Shown in pieces: positions 28,831 through 36,596 of a stretch of DNA of 50,529 nucleotides (positions within the stretch are counted from its first letter, which is position 1; each line of letters begins with the position of its first letter). The DNA is from Auritidibacter sp. Marseille-P8566. GTDB taxonomy: Bacteria > Actinomycetota > Actinomycetes > Actinomycetales > Microbacteriaceae. Under the pieces are notes generated by a model. It searched no databases and was not told where the DNA came from. It was given only the letters and a program-made list of their open reading frames with translations. Location of the stretch: contig CAMDEV010000002.1 in NCBI GenBank assembly GCA_945896925.1, forward strand, positions 1-50,529, read 5' to 3'. Position numbers and translations under genes: made by a program.

Positions 28831-29928
28831 CTAGAAATCAAGTTTTGCGCGAAATTCGGTCAACCCCCGGTCATTGAGTGATAGCTCCCAAGAACCGTGT
28901 AGGTTAGCCACCCAGGTATCGATGATTGCTGTGCCGGTTCCTTTATTCAGTGCGCTGGAGTTAAGTGGCGCTCCATCATTTGTAATCACCAGAGTTAAAC
29001 TTTGCTTATTCGTCTGGATAAGTTCTATCTCGATATTCTTGGCAGCCCCGTGAACAGCGGCATTTAGGGTAACCTGTTCGGTTATTCGATAGAGAGCTAA
29101 GCCTATAGATTTAAGTCGAGAGTACTCAACTCCGTTGGCTCTGATATTGATTTTCACAGTGTTTCGGTAAACGTCAAGTAGTGGGGTCAATAGAGAATCA
29201 AAAGTCAGAACGTCTAAATTTGGTGAAAGCGCTCTGCTAGCGTCTCTGATCTCAATTCTTCTCATAAGTTCGAGTTCATCAACAATTGATTGGAATCGGC
29301 TTCTAGTGGCTGGAGGAACGCTCTTCATAGCTTCAAGAAGTTGGTGATTTATAACGACGAGACCCGATTGCAGCGTGTTATGAAGATATTTTGAGACTAA
29401 CTCTCGTGTTTCTTCCTCTGATTCGATAATTAGACTTCGCTGTTTCACTAATTCTTTAACAAGCTCCTCCTTGGCTGTTAGCTCCTCATTTAGGCGGTTA
29501 GCGACGACCGTCGAAATGATCTGAAATAGAAGTAAAGCGGTGAAGATTCTCAAGGCGGCTCTTGAGAAATCTATGGTTGGATCTGGAAAAAAAACATTCA
29601 CTAGGAAATAGTGTGGAGCAATCCAAAAGATGTTGGCTGCAATGTAGATAAGAAACTTAAGTGAAATCTTTGTTTGTGAAGAAATTAACTTTTTAGAGTA
29701 GTTCAGAATCAGAGATAATCCGACTATAAGAAAAAAGATGCCGGCAATGACGCTTAACGCTGTCTTTACTGTCCATGCCACCGTGAGCGAGGGCTGTGCA
29801 ACAGATAGCGTGACCGATGTGGCACCTATCATTGCGGCTACAACGGCAGGGGTTTGATAATGCCATGGTGCCTTTGCTGCGGGAACGATGGAATTTCTGA
29901 GGTTTAGGCCTTTCTCGAACCTAGTCAT
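28831..29928 (-). CDS. Sensor histidine kinase (HisKA_3-like)
   Basis: A 365-residue membrane kinase. Four hydrophobic segments (about residues 25-50, 53-75, 88-110 and 123-145) are followed by a coiled coil and a dimerisation motif VSKYLHNTLQSGL, where the phospho-accepting His183 is present although the usual following Asp is Asn. The ATPase domain keeps EQVTLNAAVHG, ITNDGAP and NKGTGTAI. It overlaps the response regulator upstream by eight bases, so the two are translationally coupled. The sensed signal is unknown; there is no large extracellular domain, so sensing is probably in or at the membrane. The Ig-repeat gene just downstream is a plausible output. Confidence 0.85.
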   Translation of the reverse strand: MTRFEKGLNLRNSIVPAAKAPWHYQTPAVVAAMIGATSVTLSVAQPSLTVAWTVKTALSVIAGIFFLIVGLSLILNYSKKLISSQTKISLKFLIYIAANIFWIAPHYFLVNVFFPDPTIDFSRAALRIFTALLLFQIISTVVANRLNEELTAKEELVKELVKQRSLIIESEEETRELVSKYLHNTLQSGLVVINHQLLEAMKSVPPATRSRFQSIVDELELMRRIEIRDASRALSPNLDVLTFDSLLTPLLDVYRNTVKINIRANGVEYSRLKSIGLALYRITEQVTLNAAVHGAAKNIEIELIQTNKQSLTLVITNDGAPLNSSALNKGTGTAIIDTWVANLHGSWELSLNDRGLTEFRAKLDF

Positions 29929-30586
29929 CGCCGAACCAACCCAGATCAGGGTTCGACCTTAGATAGCGAAGAACTGCGGTAGTTCTCAAATCTGTGCCTG
30001 GTTCTGGATCTGGTACGAGAATCTTATATATCTTGGTCAACTCGGCTCGAACGGTAATCGGTGCCAGGCCAAGCTCTTGAGAAGTCTTGCCAGTGTCATA
30101 ACCCTGACATAGCAGGGACATGAGCTTTATTTGCCTCGGGTTAAGTTGCCTGAAATATTCAGCAGATGATGGGCTTGCTTCCTCGGCCTTAACGTTGTGG
30201 CTTTTACCTAAAGCGGAGTCAACTAGCACTCTAGAGATGTATTTACCGTCCAGTTCTGCGGTCTTTGCGATAGTAGACCAACCCATGTAGTAGTCACCTT
30301 GATCGGTTGGTTTAGCGCTTGAGGCGTATTGGGAGAAGAATACGATTCCAATGTCTGAGTTTCTGGATCTAATTTGATGTGCTAACTCAATTCCGGAAAT
30401 GCTGCTTTGACCTAGAGAGATGTCCAGCAGCGCAGCATGGAACACTTGACTGTCTATTTTTGCCAAAGCGTCCGCACTGTTGCCAACACTCACAATCTCA
30501 AGTTCAGGCTGATTTCTAAGTAGCTTTGAAACGATGCTTAAAAGCGTTGGATCGTCCTCTACGTAAATGACCCTAGTTTTTTTCAA
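29921..30586 (-). CDS. LuxR-family response regulator
   Basis: Receiver plus C-terminal LuxR/NarL-type helix-turn-helix. The receiver is intact: VEDD acidic pair near the start, Asp55 in ALLDISLG, Ser in VFFSQY and Lys in STIAKTAELDG. The DNA-binding part shows LNPRQIKLMSLLCQGYDTGK and LGLAPITVRAELTKIYKIL. A GTG at 30613 is in frame, but the TTG at 30586 has AGAGG five bases before it and places the first beta strand (KKTRVIYVEDD) at the N-terminus as expected, so it is preferred. Partner of the overlapping kinase. Confidence 0.87.
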   Translation of the reverse strand: MKKTRVIYVEDDPTLLSIVSKLLRNQPELEIVSVGNSADALAKIDSQVFHAALLDISLGQSSISGIELAHQIRSRNSDIGIVFFSQYASSAKPTDQGDYYMGWSTIAKTAELDGKYISRVLVDSALGKSHNVKAEEASPSSAEYFRQLNPRQIKLMSLLCQGYDTGKTSQELGLAPITVRAELTKIYKILVPDPEPGTDLRTTAVLRYLRSNPDLGWFGDD

Positions 30587-30963
30587 GTGGACCTCTGGGA
30601 ATCTCTCCAGCACCTAAGAGTGTGCATTCAACGATATTAAGGTACGAGGAGACCACTGACTAACAAAGATGCGCTTGGCAGTTAATTCAGCGAAAGTAGA
30701 AGGCTTCAATTTTTGCCTCTTGTCTATAAGGGCTAAAGGCCGTGCTTAGAACTTTGCGAAATATAGAGAACTCAACTTCCACCCGAGTTTTTCGAGTAAG
30801 CGTTCTCGCAGTGAACCAAGATTGCTGTATGTAATCGTTATCATATTGCGACCGAAAAACCCTCACTAAACCAACTTAGGGGCCTCTTTAGGTGTTATTT
30901 TCTTAGTAATTCGATTGCCGAAAGCTTCGAAGAAATTAACCATCAAACTGGAGGCATTCACAC
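30587..30963. other. Divergent intergenic region
   Basis: A 377-base gap between two divergently transcribed genes with no coding frame I can support. It should contain the promoters of the response regulator (leftward) and of the starch-binding gene (rightward). The only structured elements I see are the two TGTAAGCG-like boxes described separately, near 30795 and 30830. A ribosome site, GGAGG, lies near 30951 before the ATG at 30964. Confidence 0.6.
30795..30843 (+). promoter_or_regulatory. Paired LacI-family-like half-sites
   Basis: AGTAAGCG (30795-30802) and TGTAATCG (30830-30837, extended as TGTAATCGTTATCA) start exactly 35 bases apart. The second matches 10 of 12 fixed positions of TGTAANCGNTTACA, a LacI/GalR-type operator pattern. 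The same 35-base spacing of the same half-site occurs before the pullulanase gene. Confidence 0.45.
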
Positions 30964-32298
30964 ATGAATCGTCAAATCAAGCGGGCTCTAGGGACCGTAG
31001 CAGCACTAAGTCTTGGCCTAGCTGGCTTTGTTGGAGCAGTAGCTCCAGCTCACGCAGCAGCAAGCACAACATTCAAGATCCACCTAAACGTTCCAAAGTC
31101 AGTAGCACAGGACTGGAACCTATGGCACTGGGGCACAGCAGTTGCCTCTATCAACAACACCATTGGTGAATCAACTCAGACCATCGACGGCGCTTCATGG
31201 ACCGGCGACTCAACTCCTAACTTCGTTGGCGAAGATGCCTACGGTGCTTATGCAGAGTTCACCCTTCCTGTATCAGTAACTGCGCTAAACAACGTTATGC
31301 GCACCACTGAGTCATGGGATGGCCAGGCTGCAGTTGAGGCAGTCGAAGACGACCCTACAACTGAGGACACCGACGAGACTGTTGCAGCTAAGCCTGAAAT
31401 CGCAGCTGCTGACAAGCCATTCGGTGGAGACAACATTTTCCCTGCTGGCGAAAGCTGGTGGAACGTTGGTACTCAGAAGCGTGAGTACCCAGAAGTTCGC
31501 TCATTCAAGGTGCACCTAAACACCTCTTTAAAGCTTGCTCAGTCACAGGGTTGGAACCTATACAGCTGGAACACATCTGTAGCCGCTCCAAAGCTTGTTG
31601 ACCACTTCGTAACCACTACAACCACTAAGAAGGTTGGGAAGAAGACTGTTAAGGTAACCACAAAGACCTACCCATACAAGGGCAAGGTTGGGGCGACCAT
31701 TACTGGTTGGCCATTCGTTGGTGAAGACAAGTACGGTGCTTACGCAATCGTAAAGACCATGGCTGTTTACTCTGAGAATGCAGGTTTGGTTCTACGTCGT
31801 TCAACTCCTACCAGTGAGTGGGCTGGCGTTCAGTCAGGCGACTACAAGAAGGACAACAGCAACGGTCTAAACCCGAACATTACCGATCTATACCTAGCAT
31901 TCGGTACCAATGAGACCTATACCAAGGCTCCTGCGTTCGTTGGTCGTTACGGTGCAACTGCAACCTACGCAAACGGCAACATCACTGTTACTCCAGTTCG
32001 TCCAGCAGCTGCATCTCTAAAGGGTATGTTCCCTACAAAGATCGAAGTTAAGGCGATCAAGGGTGCAACTGTGAAGACCTGTACTATCCAGAACCAGGCA
32101 ACAAACGCTGTATTCGCAAATGCAAGCTTTGGTCTTCCAGAGTCTTGTGACATCGCGGTAACAGCACCTGCTGCCGGTGACGATGCACAGACTTGGAACA
32201 TCTTCGTTCAGGCATCAGCATTCGGTGTTGGTACTGGCCCAGGTGCAACAGACAAGGCAAACGCGAAGGTAACTATCGAAGCTCCTGTAGTTCCGTAG
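30964..32298 (+). CDS. Secreted protein with two CBM41/PUD-like starch-binding modules
   Basis: A 444-residue exported protein with a clear signal peptide (RALGTVAALSLGLAGFVGAV, cleavage near AHA-A). It has two copies of a pullulanase-associated (CBM41-like) module: FKIHLNVPKSVAQDWNLWHW and FKVHLNTSLKLAQSQGWNLY, each followed by a FVGED-YGAYA element (PNFVGEDAYGAYAEF, WPFVGEDKYGAYAIV). The tryptophans in the WNLW and WNLY positions are those that stack on glucans. The C-terminal 120 residues are beta-rich with one Cys pair and not recognised. There is no catalytic domain, so the protein probably binds starch or glycogen. It is followed by its own terminator and by the pullulanase gene. No anchor is visible. 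Confidence 0.72.
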   Translation: MNRQIKRALGTVAALSLGLAGFVGAVAPAHAAASTTFKIHLNVPKSVAQDWNLWHWGTAVASINNTIGESTQTIDGASWTGDSTPNFVGEDAYGAYAEFTLPVSVTALNNVMRTTESWDGQAAVEAVEDDPTTEDTDETVAAKPEIAAADKPFGGDNIFPAGESWWNVGTQKREYPEVRSFKVHLNTSLKLAQSQGWNLYSWNTSVAAPKLVDHFVTTTTTKKVGKKTVKVTTKTYPYKGKVGATITGWPFVGEDKYGAYAIVKTMAVYSENAGLVLRRSTPTSEWAGVQSGDYKKDNSNGLNPNITDLYLAFGTNETYTKAPAFVGRYGATATYANGNITVTPVRPAAASLKGMFPTKIEVKAIKGATVKTCTIQNQATNAVFANASFGLPESCDIAVTAPAAGDDAQTWNIFVQASAFGVGTGPGATDKANAKVTIEAPVVP

Positions 32299-32318
32299 TT
32301 TCAACCTTCAAAAGCGCG

Positions 32319-32354
32319 GTGGGGTCCTAGGTTTCTAGGACCCCACTTCTCTTT
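32319..32354 (+). terminator. Intrinsic terminator
   Basis: A perfect 12-bp stem GTGGGGTCCTAG, loop GTTT, CTAGGACCCCAC, then TTCTCTTT. It ends the starch-binding gene 21 bases after its stop and separates it from the pullulanase promoter region. Confidence 0.9.
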
Positions 32355-32364
32355 ATCTGGGAGT

Positions 32365-32380
32365 ATGGAAACGATTTCAT
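32365..32380 (+). promoter_or_regulatory. LacI-family-like palindrome
   Basis: ATGGAAACGATTTCAT is an imperfect palindrome around a central CG (six of eight pairs match), the usual form of LacI/GalR operators. It lies 115 bases before the pullulanase start. Confidence 0.45.
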
Positions 32381-32431
32381 AACGACCCGATAAAGGTGCC
32401 GCCAATGCTAAGACCTAAGAATTAGGCTCTA

Positions 32432-32480
32432 TGTAAGCGCTAAACACGATTTAGCCTTTTGGAAACTGTAAGCGATGGAT
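32432..32480 (+). promoter_or_regulatory. Paired TGTAAGCG half-sites before the pullulanase gene
   Basis: TGTAAGCG occurs at 32432-32439 (within TGTAAGCGCTAAACA) and again at 32467-32474, exactly 35 bases apart, just ahead of the ribosome site and ATG at 32495. This repeats the arrangement before the starch-binding gene. It suggests repression by a LacI-type sugar regulator, which is not encoded in this window. Confidence 0.5.
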
Positions 32481-32494
32481 ATTTTGAGGAAGAA

Positions 32495-35170
32495 ATGAAA
32501 TTTAGCATCACCAAGACAACCAAAAGATTCCTATTGCCAGCTGTATTGGCCTTGTCCCTCATCGCCCCCGTCTCAAGTGTTTCCGCACCTGCTGAAGCAG
32601 CTGGATCTTGCCCAACAGCTCAGTGTGCTCAGCTAATCGTGCACTACAAGCGCAACACTCCAAGCAATTACGGTGACTGGGGGCTTTGGCTTTGGGCTCT
32701 CAAAGGTGCATCTAACCTTCCTGCCAGCACGGTGACCCCATTCTTCTCAAACGTTCTTGACAGCGATGGCTGGGCAAAAATTGACACCCAGGTGCCAATT
32801 AGCGCTAACGTGACACAACTTGGTCTGATTCCTCGGAGAAAAGACGGTTGGACTAAGGACGTTGACCTGGACCGCATCGTCAACTTGGATGAGAACAAAT
32901 TTGCTGAAATCTGGATCAAACAGGACGACCCTTACCTATACAAGGACAGAAACTTCACTATCCCAGCAGAGATCTGGGGATCATCCATTGAATCTCTTCG
33001 AACAATCAAAGTAACGCTCAGTAAGGCAAACGGAACAGCTGGTCCTGGTTTTAGCATCTTGGGTGATGGCGCTCCAGCGATTGCAAGTGCGGAAAAGATT
33101 AAAGATCTCAACGGTGGGCTAACTTCCAGCAATAAGCAGTGGTTGATCACAACAGCAACAGACATTCCTCTTGGTGCGGTTCTGAACATCAACCACACCG
33201 ACGCTGATCCTTTGCGCACTTTCGGAACAAAGAAGCTTGTTGCAGCTGGCGTATTCACAAGCCAAGCTTTCAAGGACCTCTACACCTACACCGGTGAAGA
33301 TCTGGGTGCAACATACACTGCAGCGGAAACAAAGTTCAGAGTTTGGGCTCCGACAGCCAGTGAAGTTTCTCTTGCAACCTACGCAACCAATAACACCAGC
33401 GCTGAAAATGCTGTCGTTACACCGATGACCTCTGATGTCAAGGGAACCTGGGTTGCCACACTTCCTGGAAACAAGAACGGTTTGATTTACAACTACCGAG
33501 TAACTGTTGGTGGGGTAACTGAAGAGGCTGTCGACCCGTACGCACGTTCAGTCACACTCAACGGAAACAAGGGTGTTGTTCTTGACCTTGCAACAACCAA
33601 CCCAACTGGTTGGGCAACACACACTAAGCCGGCTTTCTCAGGTAAATTGACTGACGCTGTCATGTATGAGTTGCATGTTCGTGACGCTTCGATTGACCCT
33701 TCAAGCGGCGTTAGCGCCGCTAACCGTGGAAAGTTCCTGGGCCTTGCTCAGCTAGGAACAACAACTAAAGTCGGTAAGACTTCTGCTTCAACCGGTCTCA
33801 GCCACTTTAAGGATCTTGGCGTAACTCACGTTCAACTTCTACCTTTCTATGACTATGCCTCCGGTGGTTCTGAAGACAGCCCAACATTCAACTGGGGTTA
33901 CGATCCAAAGAACTTCAACGCTCCAGAAGGTCAATACTCATCAGACCCGAACAACCCAGTTGCTCGTGTGAAAGAGCTTAAAACTGCAATTATGGCAATG
34001 CACAAATCTGGTCTTCGTGTGACTATGGACGTTGTTTACGGACACGTTGCTAGTGCAACTGAATTCAGTCAGCAGCTAATTGTTCCAGGTTACTGGTTCA
34101 GACGTGACGCAAACGGAAACCTAACCAACGGTTCTGGTTGTGGAAATGACGTAGCAACTGAGCGTCCTATGGTTCGTAAGTTCATTGTTGACTCAATGAA
34201 GTACTGGACAAAGGAATACAAACTTGATGGATTCCGTGTTGACCAAATGGGTCTATGGGATGTCACAACTATGAATGAAGTCAGAGCTGGAGTTAGCTCA
34301 GTAGAACCTAAGGCAACCATCATTGGTGAAGGTTGGACCATGGGACCTTCAATTGGTGTTCCTCAGGGAATCCAGAGCCAACTAGTCAACATGCCAGGCA
34401 TCGGTGCATTCAACGACGGTATTAGAAATGCTGTGAAGGGTAGCGCAGATGGATCAGACCCTGGTTACGTAAACGGAAACCCATACGGCACATTGAATTC
34501 TGTGAAGGCTGGCGTAATTGGAAACACCAGCACTAGCAAGGTTGTGGTTCCTTGGCTAACTCTTGAAGCAGGTCAGGCTGTTAACTACGCTGAAGCACAC
34601 GACAACCTAAGTCTCTTTGACAAGCTTTGGCTGGTAAATGGTGGAACCTCAAGAACACAGGTTGCTAAGCAGTCACGTCAGATTGCTTCTATCTTGTTCT
34701 TGGCACAGGGAACACCGTTCATCCAGGCTGGTCAGGAATTCCTTCGTTCAAAGGAAGGCGAGCCAAACAGCTACAACTTGCCTGACTCAGTTAACAGCTT
34801 GAAGTGGGGAGAACGAGTCAAGGAAGCTTTGACCGTCAACTACTACAAGGGACTAATTGCAATTCGTAAGGCTCACCCGGCGTTCAGAATGAGCACTCCG
34901 GCTTCAATCACAGCAAACGTGAAATTCCTAACTGCTCCTAACGACACCCTTGCTTATTCGATCAACGGAAAAGCGGCAGGGGACAAGTGGGGAACGATTG
35001 TTGTGATCTCAAACCCTAACGCCACCACACAGAAAGTCACACTTCCAAGTGTTGGTGACTGGAAGGTTGTTGTGCAGGGAGACAAGGCTGGAGTTGACAC
35101 CCTCACGACACTGAAGAAGGCAAAGACAGCTTCAGTGCCAGCTAACAGCACATTGGTTTTATACAAGTAA
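32495..35170 (+). CDS. pulA: Secreted type I pullulanase (GH13)
   Basis: An 891-residue exported debranching enzyme expected to cut alpha-1,6 bonds of pullulan, starch or glycogen. Order: signal peptide (RFLLPAVLALSLIAPVSSV, to about AEA-A), CBM41/PUD module (LIVHYKRNTPSNYGDWGLWL), a second N-terminal module, CBM48 (FRVWAPTASEVSLATY), then the GH13 barrel with the type I pullulanase signature FNWGYDPKNFNAPEG. Catalytic Asp583 (GFRVDQMG), Glu612 (IIGEGW) and Asp703 (EAHDN) are present. Region I reads DVVYGH, with Gly516 replacing the near-invariant Asn. The ATG at 32495 has GAGGA just upstream; a TTG at 32459 would lengthen the signal peptide and is rejected. First gene of the uptake operon. 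Confidence 0.92.
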   Translation: MKFSITKTTKRFLLPAVLALSLIAPVSSVSAPAEAAGSCPTAQCAQLIVHYKRNTPSNYGDWGLWLWALKGASNLPASTVTPFFSNVLDSDGWAKIDTQVPISANVTQLGLIPRRKDGWTKDVDLDRIVNLDENKFAEIWIKQDDPYLYKDRNFTIPAEIWGSSIESLRTIKVTLSKANGTAGPGFSILGDGAPAIASAEKIKDLNGGLTSSNKQWLITTATDIPLGAVLNINHTDADPLRTFGTKKLVAAGVFTSQAFKDLYTYTGEDLGATYTAAETKFRVWAPTASEVSLATYATNNTSAENAVVTPMTSDVKGTWVATLPGNKNGLIYNYRVTVGGVTEEAVDPYARSVTLNGNKGVVLDLATTNPTGWATHTKPAFSGKLTDAVMYELHVRDASIDPSSGVSAANRGKFLGLAQLGTTTKVGKTSASTGLSHFKDLGVTHVQLLPFYDYASGGSEDSPTFNWGYDPKNFNAPEGQYSSDPNNPVARVKELKTAIMAMHKSGLRVTMDVVYGHVASATEFSQQLIVPGYWFRRDANGNLTNGSGCGNDVATERPMVRKFIVDSMKYWTKEYKLDGFRVDQMGLWDVTTMNEVRAGVSSVEPKATIIGEGWTMGPSIGVPQGIQSQLVNMPGIGAFNDGIRNAVKGSADGSDPGYVNGNPYGTLNSVKAGVIGNTSTSKVVVPWLTLEAGQAVNYAEAHDNLSLFDKLWLVNGGTSRTQVAKQSRQIASILFLAQGTPFIQAGQEFLRSKEGEPNSYNLPDSVNSLKWGERVKEALTVNYYKGLIAIRKAHPAFRMSTPASITANVKFLTAPNDTLAYSINGKAAGDKWGTIVVISNPNATTQKVTLPSVGDWKVVVQGDKAGVDTLTTLKKAKTASVPANSTLVLYK

Positions 35171-35219
35171 CAAGTCCTTGAAACTCAACAGCAGTATCTA
35201 TCAAGAAAGAGAAAGAAAA

Positions 35220-36485
35220 ATGAAGCAAACAACTAGAAAAGTGGTTGGCCTGATCGCCGCACTAGGTGTTGTTGGTGCCGGCGTTTCTATCGGTACTCCA
35301 GCATCTGCTGCCTCTACTCTGACCGTCTGGGCAGATAAGGGCACTATCGACACAATCAAGTCTCGCGTGACAGCCTGGGATAACGCCAACGCTGAATACA
35401 CAGTTCAGCTTGTTGAGCAGGACTTTGGTCTAGTTAGAGACAAGCTAAAGACTGCTGTTCCAAAGGGTCAGGGTCCAGATATTCTTGCTGGTGCTGCACA
35501 CGACTGGATCGGTAACCTAGTTGCCGCTAACGTGCTACTTCCTATTGACGCAAACCTACCGAACAACTTCAAAGACGACTTCGTTCCAGGTGCGCTACAG
35601 GCGATGAAGTACAACGGTAAGTACTACGGAGTTCCAGGTTGGACTGAAAACATAGCGATTCTTCGTAACGTTAAGAAGGCTCCAAAGCCGGTAAAGTCTG
35701 TCAACGACATCAAGGATGGCGAGCTGGGTGTTAACTACAGTGCTACCACTTCAGACCCGTACCACCTATATCCATTCCAGAGTATGTTCAAGGCTCCAAT
35801 CTTCACTACAGACTCTCAAGGTGACTGGACCAACACTGTTGGTATGGGCGGCACAAATGGTGCTAACTTCGCTAAGTGGTTGAAGCTAAAGGGAACCAAG
35901 TTCTTTGGTCCTCCAGCTAACGCAAAGATCCTCTGTGACTTCCTAAACCCAATTAACAAGACCAAGAAGACTGGTTTGATCAAGTACTGGGTAACTGGAG
36001 CATGGAACATCAACGCTATTGAAAACGGTGCTGGTGCATGTAAGACAGGTCTAAAGATTGGAAGCGGATACGCGATCGATCCATTCCCAACCGGTCCAAC
36101 TGGAATCAAGGCACAGCAGTTCCTAGGCATCAGAGGCTACCTAATGGTTGCCTCAGGTCCTGGTAACACAACCAACGTTACAGCAGCTGTAGACCTAATG
36201 CGTTTCATGTCTTCAGAAGCTACCCAGTTCAGTCTTTACGATAACTTCAACAAGACTCCTGCTAACAAGGCAGCTCTAAACCGCGCTAAGGACAACCCTG
36301 TCATTGCTGGTTTTGCAAACGCTGCTAACACCGTCCCGATGCCTAACTCTCCAGCGATGGATGCAGCTTGGACCATTTGGGGTAAGGCTCAGACAAGAAT
36401 CATTCAGGGTAAGGAAGCTAAACCTGATGTTGCTTGGGCCACAATGGTGAAAACCTTGCAGGCAACAATTAACAAAACTAAGTAA
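35220..36485 (+). CDS. malE: Maltose/maltodextrin ABC transporter substrate-binding protein
   Basis: A 421-residue family 1 solute-binding protein. Mature sequence starts STLTVWADKGTIDTIKSR, and ILAGAAHDWIGNLVAANVL, YYGVPGWTENIAILRN and the ending helix region fit the MalE/MdxE group. The signal peptide (KVVGLIAALGVVGAGVSIG, TPASA-A) looks like a signal peptidase I site; there is no lipobox cysteine, unusual for a Gram-positive binding protein. The ATG at 35220 gives a normal signal peptide; an upstream in-frame TTG at 35178 does not. It follows pulA by 49 bases. Maltodextrin as substrate is inferred from context. Confidence 0.85.
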   Translation: MKQTTRKVVGLIAALGVVGAGVSIGTPASAASTLTVWADKGTIDTIKSRVTAWDNANAEYTVQLVEQDFGLVRDKLKTAVPKGQGPDILAGAAHDWIGNLVAANVLLPIDANLPNNFKDDFVPGALQAMKYNGKYYGVPGWTENIAILRNVKKAPKPVKSVNDIKDGELGVNYSATTSDPYHLYPFQSMFKAPIFTTDSQGDWTNTVGMGGTNGANFAKWLKLKGTKFFGPPANAKILCDFLNPINKTKKTGLIKYWVTGAWNINAIENGAGACKTGLKIGSGYAIDPFPTGPTGIKAQQFLGIRGYLMVASGPGNTTNVTAAVDLMRFMSSEATQFSLYDNFNKTPANKAALNRAKDNPVIAGFANAANTVPMPNSPAMDAAWTIWGKAQTRIIQGKEAKPDVAWATMVKTLQATINKTK

Positions 36486-36491
36486 CAAAAC

Positions 36492-36533
36492 AGCGATAGT
36501 GGGCACCTCAAACGAGGTGCCCACTGTTTCGCT
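36492..36533 (+). terminator. Strong hairpin between malE and malF (partial terminator or RNA-stabilising stem)
   Basis: AGTGGGCACCTC, loop AAAC, GAGGTGCCCACT is a perfect 12-bp stem, extended by AGCGA/TCGCT. No clean T run follows. Placed six bases after the binding-protein stop inside an operon, it probably lets more malE than malFG message accumulate. Confidence 0.75.
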
Positions 36534-36596
36534 GATTAGCGTAAAAAGAAGTACTTTCTCAAGGCAAACTTTGAGAAAAGTTTGAAAGGACAAGGC

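Noticed and set aside
28831-29928. Second histidine kinase as another pseudokinase because LHN replaces LHD
   Set aside because: The phospho-accepting His183 is present and the partner regulator keeps Asp55, the acidic pair and Lys; only the following Asp is changed.
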